Assembly: GCA_038503035.1 (NCBI GenBank)
Contig: JAVSML010025154.1
Span: forward strand, 248,001 to 312,000
Length of the DNA stretch: 64,000 nt
Direction of reading: 5' to 3'
Source: Crocodylus rhombifer
Taxonomy: Eukaryota; Chordata; Crocodylia; Crocodylidae
Positions 23,905-37,425 of the stretch are shown here, in pieces. A model generated the notes under the pieces. That model made no database searches. It was not told the DNA's origin and saw nothing but the letters and a program-made list of their open reading frames with translations. The position numbers and the translations under genes were made by a program. Each line of letters begins with the position of its first letter. Position 1 is the stretch's first letter.

Positions 23905-26900
23905 ATCTATCTCTTTGGTCCTAAAAGGCATAGATCAGAAACCTATGGGATCAGAAACTTCTACCAGTTAAAGGTCCTCATGATACAACTAACAATGGTG
24001 TTTACAGTTTCACTCCTATGTTGAGATCAAAACAGCGGGTTCTTACTCATATACAGCATCCTGCTGAAGTCAATGAGACTTCACACTGGAATTTATCCAC
24101 TGCAATTTATCCACAGGGATCTGAAGGTACAAAGATGTCTGAAGTGAAGGCAAGGAAAAACTGGATGAGTTTGCAACAGAGGTGTTGGAAGAGGGGAGGA
24201 AATTGTAACTGTTTTAAAACCATGCTGTGAATCTTTTTGCCAATTAGAAGTGGGATTTTTTTCCCACACTGATGCTCTTCTTTTTAAAATTCCTTTTATA
24301 CATGTTACTTGCCATGGCATTGTATCCCTAGTGTCAGCTTTTGGCTCTGAAATGGAGCATGGCCAGGTCCTTGCATTCTGTTTGTTTTTTGGTCTTTTCC
24401 TTGGTAGGAGGAAAAATGCTACAATTTAGGAGCACACACCAGTACAGGCATCAAAGTAACTCGTTAATCTAAACCTATTGTGAGGGGTGGGGGAAGGTCA
24501 CAGAACTGGTAGGTCTCGTCTCAACCTGTAGCTCATCAAGTGACTACCTGTCGAGAAGTGCTCTGTCAAGAACAACTCAGTCAGCTCTGAATTATTCTGG
24601 CTGGAGCCTGATGACTCAGGAGCTGGCATCTGGTCATTTTGGAGTGCACACAAAAGAGGAGCTGTCGCAAAGCTATAGCTCTTAACACAGGGTAAACTCC
24701 CTTCACACTCTTCTCTTTGTCAACAGCCTAGAGGGTTGATCCTGCAAGATGCTAAGCATTCTGGCCTTGAGCCCACAAAACATTTAAGCAGTTAGCTTAA
24801 GAGTGAAGAATATACCTAAAGGCTTGGCTGGACTGGGGCCAAAGAACTCAGCCATGCATAGGACTGAAACCTAAAAACTTCATATCTGCATGTACAAGTA
24901 TACAGCAGTGGGCTGAAATCACTCGGGGACAGAAGCTAAGAATTATTTTGTTCCTGTCCTTGTCCTTGCAATGGCTCTATAACATTTAAAAAAACAAAAA
25001 AAAAAAGAGAGAAAACTCCTCTTTATTTTTCCTTTTGTTTCTGAATCAAATGTGTGTGCTCGCTGCACTATTACCCAGTAAAGCCACAGGAGTCATACAC
25101 AGTGATCTGTATAATTGTGGTTATGAACGTCCATAAACTTGTTTCTCTCTAGGGAGACAGTTGGCTGCTAGAGAATACTAGGATTACCAGAGTGCTGACT
25201 GTATTGGAGCAGTGTGAAACAACTGCAGATGGAAAACAGGGGAGATTGGAACTAGGGCCAAAGACCACTAGCATTTTAAGGCATGCAGAAGGGGTTTTCA
25301 CAATCTGCTAGCTGTGACCTTAGCATCTGTCTACAGGCTCCCATTTGAAGGCTTTCAGAGGTGAGTCACATTCATATCCTAGCTTTTCATTCAGGATAAC
25401 ATCTACAATCTACGCGAATTCCCAAGTTAGTATTCTGCCTCTCCAGATTCCCCAGTGCCATGAGAACATTGCCAGATAACAAAGCTCAGCGCCACCAGGG
25501 GGTTACCAAGTGTTTCTCCACTACTTCTTTGTGGCAGAATTACATCTGCTTTCTTATCTTTACCTTCTGGCTCGTCTGAAGTTAACAGATTTCAGCCAAG
25601 GGTAAGGAGTAATTCTGCAAAAGAACTGCAGTGTGCCTCGCAGCAGACAAGATGCTGCCATGCAAATAACTAATTTTTAGAAAGAAATAAAAAAAATATG
25701 GATCCCACCCACTCACCTGTAATAAGTCCTAAGAAAACTAAACCTATCCTGCAGCAGTCACCTTTGATATTTTTGTACCAGCTGAGGCCCACGCAAATTC
25801 AAATATGCAGAATTCATTTGCTTATTTGCAGCCTGTGTAACTGGCTCTGAATTCAAACTTAGCAGCAGACTTACCTATCTGTACACTCATTGAGCAGCAC
25901 CCCATGCTACATGAGTGTTTCCACTGGCTTCCGCAGCACGAGACCATTTTGTATGTAAAATTAAAATTGCCTGACACACTTGGGGTCATGTTTGCAAATT
26001 CTCAGAACCCAGATTTTATAAACTGCATCCAAGTAAAGAACAAAACCCTAAACATTCACCAAATATGACCTGTCAGTACAGCCATGATAGTTGGACTCCA
26101 AATTCTCACTTCATATATCTGCAACAACAGCTGTAGGTTCATATGTTTCTCATGGCCATTCATACAGCAAGATGCCACCATTCAACATGAGTAAGAATAG
26201 CGCTACCTAGCCCTCCCTTTGCCCTTGTTGCAATGACTCAAACTTTGCAGGCATCAGATATTCTCAGGCGATAGGGAAGGAGCTAGATTGATAGTTGCAG
26301 AGGTGGTGGCTCTGTTGAGAGGTTACTATCATTAACAAATTGGGATATATTCATCTTTGTCCAGGTGTGGTCCTGGAAGAGCAGTGTTGGTTATGAATAC
26401 TTTGTGTGAAACCCGGTCTTGATTGGTGCAAAGTGCCCAGAGCTTGGGATGGGCACAAAGAAGCTAAACTAAATAAGTACCTAGAGGATTATGTTGTCCT
26501 ATTCATGCAATGCATGTCTAATTAAAACATGCATGACAATAGAGCTAAAGCCTTTCGGGTGAAAAATAGAAACATGCTATGAATACAGTGGTGCCATAAC
26601 CCTTACACTGCCACCTCTTTATTCACATACTGCTGCATGTGCAGAACCTCTTCTTCCTTGCTAATTTCCATATGTATGTGTGGCGGTGCCTGAGGACCCA
26701 CTGCTGAGCTCGAGGCATCCTACAAACACAGTGAGAGAAACCCTGATTTAGAGAGCTTAAAATCTAAAAATGGCCAAAGGACATAAAGGATGAAGGAGAG
26801 TGGTGTGCACAGGGGACAATGCAATGCTACTTCCTTTTCAGACCCTATGCACGCTACTTCCTTTTCAGACCCGCACATTTCTAAGCAGCCCATGCGGCAG

Positions 26901-29900
26901 CAGTTCCTTCCAGCTGCCACTGCCTAGGACCCCCCCCCCCCAAGAGTTGAGAGTTGAAGTGTAAAACCCTGCTGGCAGAAATACCAACTAAAAGGAAGAG
27001 CGAGAGGCCCCCCTTCAGTACTACCCTCTTTTTTCCTTCATTCTGGGTTTGACCCAAATGCTGTTTTGGAGATTGGCTTCCTGAGCCATACACTGAAAGT
27101 TTAGGTCTGAATGCCAGCCAGGGCTTTTACAAATCCAAATATAAGCCCTGGAAAAACTTTTAAGAGGAAACGACTGTTCTGTTGAGGGAGCTGTTTGTTT
27201 GTTTTTTCCTGGTTTTTTTTGGCCTCTCTTTTACCCGTCAGCCTCCCTGTGCCAGTGTCTGTCTGCCCCCTCTCAGTGCAGATTGAGTAGCTTCTGCTGT
27301 CCAGCATCTCCCTGTCCAGCTGCGATGCACAGCTGGCCATCTGTTTGGAAGAAAGTTATGGTAATGTTCTGTGCCAGCTGCACCCTCCACAGAGAGGCCC
27401 ATGCAGCCTATTTCCACAGCTGCCAGCGTGGTGACATGCTGCTGATGTCTCCTGTTGCCCCTTGCAGCTGTGAAAAGCCATGTGATCCTGCTGTCTTGTT
27501 CACTGCCACTGTGTTTGGGGGAGATGTCTGCGAGGTGGTAACTACTTGCAATTCCCGTTGAATTCAGGGTGCTCCACATTACAAGGAGGCATTCTCTGGG
27601 TCAGGTCATGTGGCTTAGAGTGGTGAGAGAAACAAATTGCATTGAAAATGGAGATTACTTGCGTGCACAGCTGTGGCGAGAGAGGACAGAGAGGTTGTAG
27701 GCATGGCAAAGGGCAGATCTGGGAGCATGATGTGGGGAGAAAGAGGAGCAGTGTTGCTAGTTGAAAGAAAACAATCATTCCTTGCCACTGCTCCCCACTT
27801 TCTGTGCTAAGCCCCAAGTAACACGTTATGCTCCTTGAAACTCGCCTTGACTGAGCAGTGCAATGTAAAGAGCTGCCAACCAGCTGAGGTGACCTGGATT
27901 AAAAATGACTCCCTTACGAGGGGTCATGGCTTTCTTTACCACCAGCTACTGTTTACAAGATGGCCTGATTTAGGGGAGGTTTTTTTAGGGCAGGCAATGT
28001 TCTTGAATTAACAGCTTACATAAGCACTGCTGAAAGAAAGAGGTCTCCACCTATTGTGGAGCAGGTATAACCAGACTGCCTAAACAGTTCAGGAATAACC
28101 TAGTCCCATAATTTAACCCTCTTTCTCCAAGCCAGAAACAAGTTGCACAGGCAGCTTTTCATTTCTTCCTGCCTGCAGATAACAAGTAAAAGTTTTGAAG
28201 GTTTCAGTAAAATTAGACATTTCTTTTCAATAGCACCTTTGCCTTCTGGGTTGGAGATGCACTCTGCTTTTGTTCGGTCGTTAGACATGTGTCTTGCTTA
28301 CACCTACTTGGGAGATCATTGGTTTTAGCACCACAGAAAAAATGCCTCTTGTTTAAGAAGAAAACTGACACCTAATTGTTGCTCTGTTTACTTGGTGCAT
28401 CTATCTTGCTTCCTCCCTCCCCCCTCCACAGTGAAATGAGCCTCCTGCCTCAGATTAAGTTCCTATTCAAAAGAAATAATCGTGATCACTCTTCACATCC
28501 AGAATATTCTGGTTCCCTGGCTGCTTGTTCACTGATGGTGAACTGCAAGTGTGGAATTACTGTGCTAGGGGAGAAAGGTGAAGGGGATCTGATCTTGGTT
28601 TCTAAAGTGCATTCACTATCATGTTATCCTCAGCCTGCTGTTACAGGACAATGTTTTTAGGGTCAGACTTAGAGGAACCACAATTGAAAACCTGTTCTTC
28701 TGCAAGTGAAATGGATGGGGTTGTGGCAAAGGGGAAGGGAAAGCGTCTACTAAAGCTTAAGCTCTAGAATGATCTCTGGTGGTGATGGTCTCCTTACCCT
28801 ATGCCCTGGCCATGGATTTCCAGAGGAAGGCGAAGCCTGTTTACTAATGGTTGGGATGGGAACTGCTCCCTGGTAAAGCCAGGGTTGTAGCTTCTGCAAC
28901 ATACTGATTCTGAAATCACCAGGCGGACAGACACATTTCTCCTTTTGGAGCCAGATACCAGGTCCTTGTGAGCAGGAATCCATTATTTTACAGGTACTTG
29001 GAGGTTGCACACTGATGTTGTGACTTGAAACTGACACCCATGGTAACCATGACTGTGAATCTGGCGCACTCTGTGACTTTCTCATAGCCCAGAAATGTGC
29101 CTCTCATTTTTTTTCATCAGTTTTCCTGGATTGTGTTTGATGTATTTAGCAGATCAGAGAGATTTTTAACAAGACTTTCTCCTAATTGCCATTATGTACC
29201 AGTAGCCATCCACTTTGCAGTATATGTCTGTTTGGTTTCTTAAAACGGATTTTGGAGCTGGCAGCTTAAAGTGGAGAGGGAAAGGATGTTGATGATGATG
29301 ACAATCAAGCTATTTGTTCAAATTTTAAATGAGTTTAAAGCTTTGGTTTCAAGTCATTTGTATATAATTCCAGGAATGTGACCAAAGTATCTTAGGCAAT
29401 CATTGCTCAGTGGTTGTCTTCGCTTCCTTTGTGTGTTTCAATCCCATTGGTTAAAATGTTGTAGTACTCATCTCTTCTGAGGTTTCTTTAGATACATGCC
29501 TTTGAAAGTTTTGCTTCCCCCACCTCCCTCCCAACGTGACTAAGGGCTTTGGTAGAGGATGATTGCATTTATATAAATAAAATGTTGGATTGAAATGTAC
29601 TTGGGATTTTCCAAAAGCAGTAGACAAAATGAGGGGTGTGCTAACAGAACATTTAAGGTCTCTTTATGACTTCAGAGATGTTAATTCTGCCCTGAACTTA
29701 TGCCAATGGCTGTCCCCAGTTGTAAGTGGGTACCTGGCGAGTCAAAAGCACCTAAACAGGATAGTAGCATCACTGGCTGGTATGTTATCAGTGTGACTTA
29801 ACCACACTTGTAGCAATCCTTTGATCATTTGGGTGAACCTTTGAACTTTATTTAAGAAAGTTCTTCACCATAAGCTCTTCAGGGAACTTAGTATGGAGCA

Positions 29901-30265
29901 AGTGGTCAAAGTTACAGAAACTGAAAGTAGTAAAGAAGCCGCAAACAGGATAAATACAAAAGGTTAGTTTTTTATCATGGCAATTGATTATTATCCTGTA
30001 AAAGCATGAATGTGTGTGCTTCATGTATTACACAGGCACAAGATGCAAAGACTGTGAGAATCTGGGAAGGGACATGTTCAGTGTGTAGCACAGTGCGTAC
30101 GACGGAGTTTGTAGGTGACAATAGATGTGAAAAGGGGTAGAAGCTTTGCATCTCTTTCTCCTACCTACTGCTGGTGCAGATCCTCCTCCTTGCCCTACCA
30201 TCCCCTTCATGCCTTCCTATGGCTCCTCCAAGTTTTACCAAGGACATAAAGTGGCAATGAGACTG
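23905..30265. other. Intergenic, nothing recognised
   Basis: Six kilobases without a gene or a confidently named repeat. Short ORFs at 27199-27579 on both strands are overlapping chance frames (Cys/Pro-rich, no domain). Confidence 0.55.
26826..26872. repeat. Two exact 20-bp direct repeats
   Basis: GCTACTTCCTTTTCAGACCC occurs at 26826-26845 and 26853-26872, separated by 7 bp. Confidence 0.9.
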
Positions 30266-30273
30266 ATGTAGCT

Positions 30274-31184
30274 CAGGAGTGGGCAAAATATGGCCCACAG
30301 GCCAGATCTGGCTGCCAAGCCATTCTATCCAGCCCACAGGGCTCCCCAAAAATGTAGAAAATGTATATTTATAAGCTCCTGGCTGCCTGTCAAAGATGAT
30401 GGGAGCTAGGGGCAGTAGGATGCAGAAGGAGCCAGCAGAACTCTCCAACAAGGCCAGCCCAGCTCCACCTCACCCCTAGGTTCCCAACAGTAAGTCTCTG
30501 CCTGCTGCAGCTTTCGGGCTGCTCCAGCACCGTGTGGCCCCCAGCTGCATCGCTGGACTGCAGGAGTATGGGGCTGCACAGGTACCCCGGGGCTAGGAGT
30601 GGGAGGGGGTGTGTGTTCGTACACCTCACCATACACATACACCCGCACCCCCTTGCACTGTCATACACACATACCCTCACATCCACACCCCCTCAAACAC
30701 CCCAGCCACGCTCCCCCCGACGCAGCCCTCCCCACACATGCTGCTCCCACACCCCCAAACCAATCCCCCACCAACATACCTACACCCCACATACCCACAC
30801 ACCCACAGCCCCCCACAAACCTATACCCACCCCTCATGCTGCCCAACCCCCCCCACAATATATAAGCATAAGACTTAATTTTAAGCTTTTCTGCAATCAC
30901 CTCTATGTACATTACACAAACGCATGTAAATCAGAACAAAAATATTTTTTAAAATTTAAATTAATGAAAGTTGTAGATGTTTGATTTCAGAACATAATTT
31001 GGTATTTTTCTGGTTCTCAGGTGGCAAAACCCCTTGCTGAAAGGAGTATTTCTGGGGTAAGGGGAGGGACTTGTGGTGCCAAAGGTTGCGGGTTAGGGGG
31101 CAGGACTTCCAGTCACAAGATGGTGCAGCACTACCCATTTCAACATCTTGCCAAAACTCTGCCCAAAATAATTGCCTGCCCCTG
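30274..31184. mobile_element. hAT-like non-autonomous transposon with perfect 8-bp target duplication
   Basis: The left end CAGGAGTGGGCAAAATATGG and the reversed right end CAGGGGCAGGCAATTATTTT form imperfect terminal inverted repeats of the CAGGGG(T/C)NGGCAA hAT type. Both are flanked by the identical 8-mer ATGTAGCT (30266-30273 and 31185-31192), the target-site length of hAT transposons. The interior of about 0.9 kb has no transposase. It holds an expanded C/A-rich tract (about 30615-30860). Confidence 0.85.
30615..30860. repeat. C/A-rich low-complexity tract
   Basis: Imperfect runs of CAC, CACCC and ACACCC on the plus strand, inside the hAT-like element. They translate into long Pro/Thr/His frames that are not genes. 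Confidence 0.85.
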
Positions 31185-31631
31185 ATGTAGCTGATGGAGG
31201 ACATCCTGGGACAGTGAGATGAACAAGTTACTTAGAGAAATGGTTGTGAAGTAAGGAATGTTGAAGCAGTTTCAAAACAGTGGGAAGTGGGTGTGAGCAA
31301 ACATGGCAGTTTGTAATAATGCAAGGAACTGTTGGGTTATAAGGCAGGGGGTCAGACCTGTGTAATGGAAGATGCCTTTTTCTCCCTAATGCTGCCTTTA
31401 AAAGAGTTTCCATTAACTGAATTATTCCTGCATCCTCTGCTAGCACCTTGCACAGTATGTTTCATGCCAGTGTCAGTGCTAGGCTCTCTGTGGGGAGGTG
31501 GATGGGAAAGGGAAAACCAAGCTATGCTGGACAAGCAGAAATATAGGAGATGATATGAAGGGACTAACTCATACCCAGTGGCTTGTATTGCCTAGAAGCC
31601 AGAGTCAGTGAAAGGAAAGAACAACATGTAA

Positions 31632-31940
31632 TACGGGGTGCTCAACCCCTGGCCAGCTCAAACCCAGAGCCATATAATATGACCTGCGGGGCTCCCCAGG
31701 GATCTGGAAATTTGGCTGTGGAAGAATGGTGGCGATGAACACTGCTGGGGCCTGAACCACGTGGGGCTGGGACCAGATGCAGCTGGGTGCATGCTGTTCT
31801 CATGTAGCTGGATGGGGCCCCAGCCCTGTGCTGCTGGATTGACCCCAGCTGGGCCATTACCAGAGACCAGACCCAACCCACAGATGTGTCTGGCGCTGTT
31901 CATCCAGCCTGTGAGTTGAAAAGATTGGGCACCAGTGTTG
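31632..31940. mobile_element. Probable hAT-like element, decayed
   Basis: GC-rich insertion with approximate inverted ends: GGGGTGCTCAACCCCTGGCC on the left, and CACTGGTGCCCAATCTTTTC as the reversed right end. Phrases such as GACCTGCGGGGCTCCCCAGG and CATCCAGCCTGTGAGTTG recall hAT-type repeats with GGCCC-rich ends. Target duplication not identified. Confidence 0.45.
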
Positions 31941-32224
31941 CAGCACATAGAGATACTGATAATTTACAATTTTTTTTCCACATGCTCAACATGCATTAAA
32001 AATGCTTTTTAAAGAATTGAGGAAATTTAAAGCTCAAACCTCTGTTTAGTCAGGCATGGTTGCCCATGTTGCATCGTGTCTTTCTAGAATATGGAACAAG
32101 GATGAACTTATACACAACCTTACCTTACCCACTTCTGGGCAGTGCCACAGCACAATAACTGCACACATTACAGCTCTACCAGTATGCACTGGGAGCAACA
32201 CACTTGAGCACTGTAGAGCAAACT

Positions 32225-32522
32225 GGGTGCCTATAGACATGGTCGGGGTAGGAGGGGGTGTTTAAATTAGAGTGGCTCCCAGAGAGCTGCTCTAATTAAA
32301 ATACCACCCCATCACATGCATTAAGCATAAGCATCCTGTGTTTCGAATGGCCACGGGGTGCATTAACTAAAGCTCATTCAACAAGTTTTAGTTAAAGCAC
32401 CCCTGCAGCCATTTTGAAACGTGAGACGTTTAATACACGTGATGTTAGGCACGCTGGAGTGTTCTAATTAGATTAATCAAGTCTACTCCTTAGAACATGT
32501 TGGAGCATATCTATAGGTGCCC
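32225..32522. mobile_element. MITE-like element with 17-bp terminal inverted repeats
   Basis: The left end GGGTGCCTATAGACATG and the reversed right end GGGCACCTATAGATATG differ at three positions. The interior is AT-rich with an internal inverted repeat (TTAACTAAAGCTCATT and AGTTTTAGTTAAAG). No clear target duplication, and no coding capacity. Confidence 0.65.
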
Positions 32523-35500
32523 AAAGTCAAATGATTCCTCTTTGTTAAGCCAAAACTCAGTTTAAGGTCAGACACCCAGCCTCCAAGCAAACAGAGTCTA
32601 CTCTGTACAGGCTATTCCAAACTTACAGCCTGTCACTCTTTTGCTGAGGATTTCTGAGATGCTGCCCCTCACTAAGGTTTGGAGACCAATGTTATTATAT
32701 AAGTTACCATACTGCTGAAAATCTCCATGGCAAAAAAACAAGCCACACTTGCATACCTTTACTGACACAACTGGTACAATTCAGGTCTGGCAAAAGATGC
32801 ACTTTGTAACAAGCTGCAGGTTTCCTGCAGGTTGAAACACGAGTTGTAGAAGGGATTATTTGAAGGGTGACACCAGGAAGCTTCCAGGAACTCCATTGTG
32901 CTTGGGGAATTTGGCATTACCTCTGAGCACACAATTCATCTCATGGCTGTCAGCAGCAGCACTGAATATACTGCACATCAAATAAAAATCCAAGTTGCTG
33001 CAGCCCAAATGGAGTTCCTTTTTGTCATTGGACAGAGCTCTGTGTATGAAACACACTTGAGACTTCAAGGTACACATGGACCTCTCTTGAGAAGTTACAA
33101 CAATTCCATTTTGCTCTGGCTAATCCTGTACTATTTAACATAACTTCAGCTCTTTCTTTTTTGTAGACTAGAGAGTTGTTCATTACATCCCAAGGAATGT
33201 GTTATACATCTTTGCTACAGATTTGTAACATTTGTCTTCTTTCTTTGGGCAGGATTCTGAGTGTATTGTTTCTTTGTTTTAAATGCAGTCAAATGAACTA
33301 AATTACTGAGGCATTAATATGTTGTCACAGTGGTTGCAGATTAAACTTACAGCTGCTCACAAATTGAGTTTCTTTCTTATGATGGTTAGGATACAGTGTT
33401 TGCAATGCCTTTTTGTTTTTACTAGCAAATAAAAATTGAATAAGCAAATGAAGATCATGAGAAATTTGGTTTCAGGGACTGTTTATTTTGAAACAAAGGG
33501 ATTTTTACACTGGACCTCATTAGTCTGATTAATGGGCTGGGTAAAATGAAGCATGAAAATGAAACAGGACATTGACATGAATTGTTTGTACTAAGTAGCT
33601 ACACCAGTGTAGTACTGTAAAATGAAAAATGTTGATAGAAGTATTCCCCAAGCAGCTTTACAATTTAAAAATACTTTCAAGGCCTGTAAACAACCTTCCT
33701 GCAGCCTGTTAAAGGGAGAAGCTAGAAGAGTTTAAGACTCGGCTTGGTTGAATGTGTTAACCCAGTGAGGAAGTGGTGTCGTTCTCCCCTTAAGGAAACA
33801 CTGGACAGGAAAGTGTAATGGGAAAAGAGATGAAAATCTGTTCTGATTAATCCTAATATAAACATTGGGGAAATGGTTTCGATGTGAAGCCAGCACATAA
33901 TTATACCATTGGGAGCTGTTTTAACTGCTCTATCCACTTACAACTTCAGAAGTACTTTCCTGCGTTTCATTGCTCAGCACATATACGTTGGAGACTGCCT
34001 GAAAACTGCATCTTGACTGGAAATCCCAAGTATGGCTTCTTTATCTCTTGATGATTTCTTCAGTTGCTGCCTGTGTATGGTGTAAGGCCTGCTCTGTGTT
34101 TCACATCTGGTTAGAGCCTTAGAACCACAGTATGTTTTTTTACTATCTAGTGTTCTTGATGAAATGTAGCTTAAACAAGCTCTTTTTTTGGGTAGTAGTT
34201 GGAATTACACTAAAAACCTCTTACTTGCGTTGTAAGCTCACAGACCAAAATTGCGCCTGCTCAAACTTGGTCTTGTGCTTTCAGTATGTGTGAATGATTT
34301 TCCAAAATCTTTTTATTCTGTAGGTAACTTGATGCTGAACAAAGAGTTTTGAATACAGCTTCTGATGCTAAAGTAGGATCAGTTCTAAAGATGAGGGAAG
34401 ACCACATGAATAAGATCAGAACTCATCATAGTTTGGCAACTAAGACGGCATAGAGAGAAGACAATCATGCTTATAGATAATTCTTGGGCAGTTCTTCAGA
34501 AAGCATAGACTAAGCAATTTGGCAATAATTCTTTAGTTTTGAATCAACTACAGTGATGATTCAAACATCCAGATAACTTAGAGGACAAGATAGGAATACC
34601 CAGACATTATGAAGGTTGTATTACTGTCTTCATCACAGCAGCTAATTTCATTTTTAAATGTAGCTTAAAGGGTGCTTAAGCAGTACAAGTGTATTAGATT
34701 GGTGACAGAGTGTGACTAGGAAAGGTATTGCCAGCTGATGGGCAGTGCTAGGTGCCTCCTGAGGCAGATTATAGTAGCAGCCCCCTCAGTCTATAACATC
34801 AAGCTGTGATATTCACTTTTAATATCACAGTGAGCAGTGAAAGTCATGCTTTGTCATGCTCACTTTTGTCCCCTCTCCTGTTTAGTACAGCAACACCTTG
34901 CCTGCATATACTTGGCCATAATGTGGATGTTGGGGAAGAAAATCTTTTTCCCTAGCACAGGCACAGGGCACGGATCAGCAGCCTGCAGCTGCTCATGCTA
35001 TGCCCAGTAGTAGAGTTCATGCTAGCAATAAACAAAATTGTTAGCACCATCAGCTAAATAGTAGACAACCTCATGTCTAGCTCAGGAACACCTCACAGGC
35101 TCTGCAGATTCCTGGTGTGAGCTGCCAGGCTTCAAGGTACCAGGGGCTTATAAAGCTTCCCTGGATGCTTTCTCCACAGCAGTGGATTTCACTGGAGTTC
35201 TGACTTCTGTAGGCATACAAGATTATTTATTTTCAAGACAGGAGGGTAGATAGGATTTTGCCTATAGAGCTCAAATTATTTCTTGACATGTTTCCATGGA
35301 AAAATACTAAACATGCTGGAGGGAGGGAAATCCACTTTTTTTCTTGTTTCTTGAATATCTCTTCATTTTGAACAGTTGTGAAACCCTTGGCTGGGGCAAT
35401 GCCTTCCCTTAATTTATTTTGAGCAGGGCATGCATGTGACAAGTCTAGTGCATCTCAAGGGAGCTGAGACTTAGTCCTGGGGGATTTAAAAAGTATCTAC

Positions 35501-35904
35501 ACTGAGAAGTCTCCTCAGAAAGAGTAGCTTGCAGGAGACACAGATGTTTCCCTATGTGCAGAACTGCAAAGCAAGTGCTTCACCTTGGCATCTACCCTGA
35601 TTCTCCAGCCCTGAATGTTGTCATCCCATAGGGAGACATCTTTCCATTTTTTAAGCACCAAATTGTGAAATTTAAATACAGTACAGTGCAAAAGAAAAAA
35701 AATCCAGTATTTTTATCTGTATTTGAAACCTTTTTTTAATAAGGCAAAATTAGAATAAAAACAAGCCTTGTCCAACAAGAACTGTGCCTCAAGAAGCAGA
35801 ATCAAAATACCACTGACTTGAACATCTGTTCACTGTCATATAGTCTTTCCCTGAGTCCTCTGGGAATTGCTGAAGTGTTACAGCAGCTCTCCTGGGCTAG
35901 GGAG
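32523..35904. other. Intergenic, nothing recognised
   Basis: AT-rich sequence with frequent stops in all frames. No repeat family recognised. Confidence 0.6.
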
Positions 35905-36012
35905 AGACATTACACACAAACTGGTTTAAGTGATCAGAAACTGGTTTAAACCTGTAACAGAATGTAAGTTCAGTGCACATTGACCGGTTTGAGAAAAACC
36001 TGGCTGAATGTA
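35905..36012. repeat. Unclassified interspersed repeat (copy 1)
   Basis: ACTGGTTTAAGTGATCAGAA, CTGGTTTAAACCTGTAACAG and AAACCTGGCTGAATGTA are shared in order with 46370-46500. It abuts the broken 3' side of the CR1 fragment at 36040. Confidence 0.65.
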
Positions 36013-36039
36013 GTAAAAATGAAGTTTGTTTCTGATTAT

Positions 36040-37325
36040 GCTGAAGTCATCTCATCATAGAAGGCAATCAAGTTGGTCAGGTATGACGTGCCCTTGGTGA
36101 ATCCATGCTGACTGTTCCTAATCACTCTTTTCTCCCCTAAGTGCTTAGAAATGGATCCTTTGAGGATCTGCTCCATGATTTCTCTGGAGACTGAGGTGAT
36201 GCTGATGGGCCTGTAGTTCCCTGGATTCTCCTTCTTCCTTTTCTTAAAGATGGGCACTATATTTGCCCTTTTCCAGTTGTCCAGAACCTCCCCTGATCGC
36301 TATGAGGTTTCAAAGATAATGGCCAGTGGCTCTGCAGTCGCATCAGCCAACTCTCTCAGCACCCTCAGGTGTATTGCATGTTGCCCTGTGGACTTGTACA
36401 TGATCAGATTTTCTAAATAGTGCCTAACCTGTTCATTGAAGACCACTCACCATCTCCTGAAGCTGTGCTGCCTGGTGCTGTAGCCTGGGAGCTGACCGTG
36501 CCTGTGAAGACTGAGGTAAAAAGATTGAGTACTTCAGCCTTTTCCTCATCATCTGTCACTAGGCTGCCTCCCCCATTCAATAAGGGACCCACACTTCCCC
36601 TGACCTTCTTGTTGCTAACATAATTGTAGAAACCCTTCTTGCTATCTTTCATGTCCCTTGCTAGCTGCAACTCCACTTGCACTTTGGCTTTCCTGATTTC
36701 ATCTCTGCATGACCGAGCAATATTCTTATACTCCACCCTAGTCACCTGTCCAAGCTTCCACTTCTTGTAAGCTTCCTTTTTGTGTTTAAATTCACTGAAA
36801 AGTTCTTTGTTAAGCCAAGCTAGTAGCCTGCCATACTTACAATTCTTCCTGTACATTGGGATGGTTTGTTCCAGCACCCTTAGCATGGTTTCTTTCAAAT
36901 ATAACCAGCATTCCTGGACTCCTTTCCCCCTCAGACTGGCCTCACAGATGAACCTACCCATCAGTTCTCTGGGGGAAGCAAAGTCTGCTTTTCTGAAGTC
37001 CAGGGCCCATACTCTGTTGCTGTCCTTTCTTCCTTTTCTCAGGGTCCTGAACTCAATTATTTTGTGGTTGTTCCTGCCATCTAATTCTACACCCCCTCAC
37101 CAATTCTTCCATGTTTGTGACCAGCAGGTCAAGAAGAGTATAGCTCCTACTTGGTCTCTCCAATACTTGCAACAAAAAGTTGTCTCCAGCACTCTCCAAA
37201 AACTTTCTGGATTGCCTGTGCACTGCTGTATTGTCCTCCCAGTAGATCTCAGGGTGATTGAAGCCCCCATGAGAATCGGGGCCTGTGATCTGGAACTATA
37301 CTTTGTTCCTGGTACCTGTTCAAAG
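36040..37325 (-). mobile_element. CR1 LINE internal fragment (older subfamily, both ends missing)
   Basis: Minus-strand frames encode the endonuclease end and linker (GRFICEASLRGKGVQECWLY, NKKVRGSVGPLLNGGGSL) and the start of RT (PIFKKRKKENPGNYRPISIT, SQHGFTKGTSYLTNLIAFYD). It resembles the chicken-type CR1 more than the 40.7-kb copy. Both the 5' part and everything after the RT N-terminal third are absent. The 3' loss is unusual for a LINE and points to later deletion or interruption. Confidence 0.88.
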
Positions 37326-37389
37326 CAGGCGGGTAGTTTTCAGATGTAAGGCATTCTTAAAGCACATTTAACTTTTATCCCAACTGCAC

Positions 37390-37425
37390 AGCTAGTCCAA
37401 TAAAAGATATCACCCAGAAAACCTT
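37390..37425 (-). repeat. Dispersed repeat piece, CCAATAAAAGATATCACC motif
   Basis: CTAGTCCAATAAAAGATATC followed by ACCCAGAAAACC matches the end of the same family as 698-832 and 61440-61545, reversed. Confidence 0.55.

Noticed and set aside
27199..27579. Overlapping 113- and 120-codon frames on opposite strands
   Set aside because: No domain, and mutual shadows of each other. Neither has recognisable coding character.
30532..30984. 150-codon His/Pro/Thr-rich frame
   Set aside because: Produced by the C/A-rich low-complexity tract within the hAT-like element; it is open in all three forward frames.
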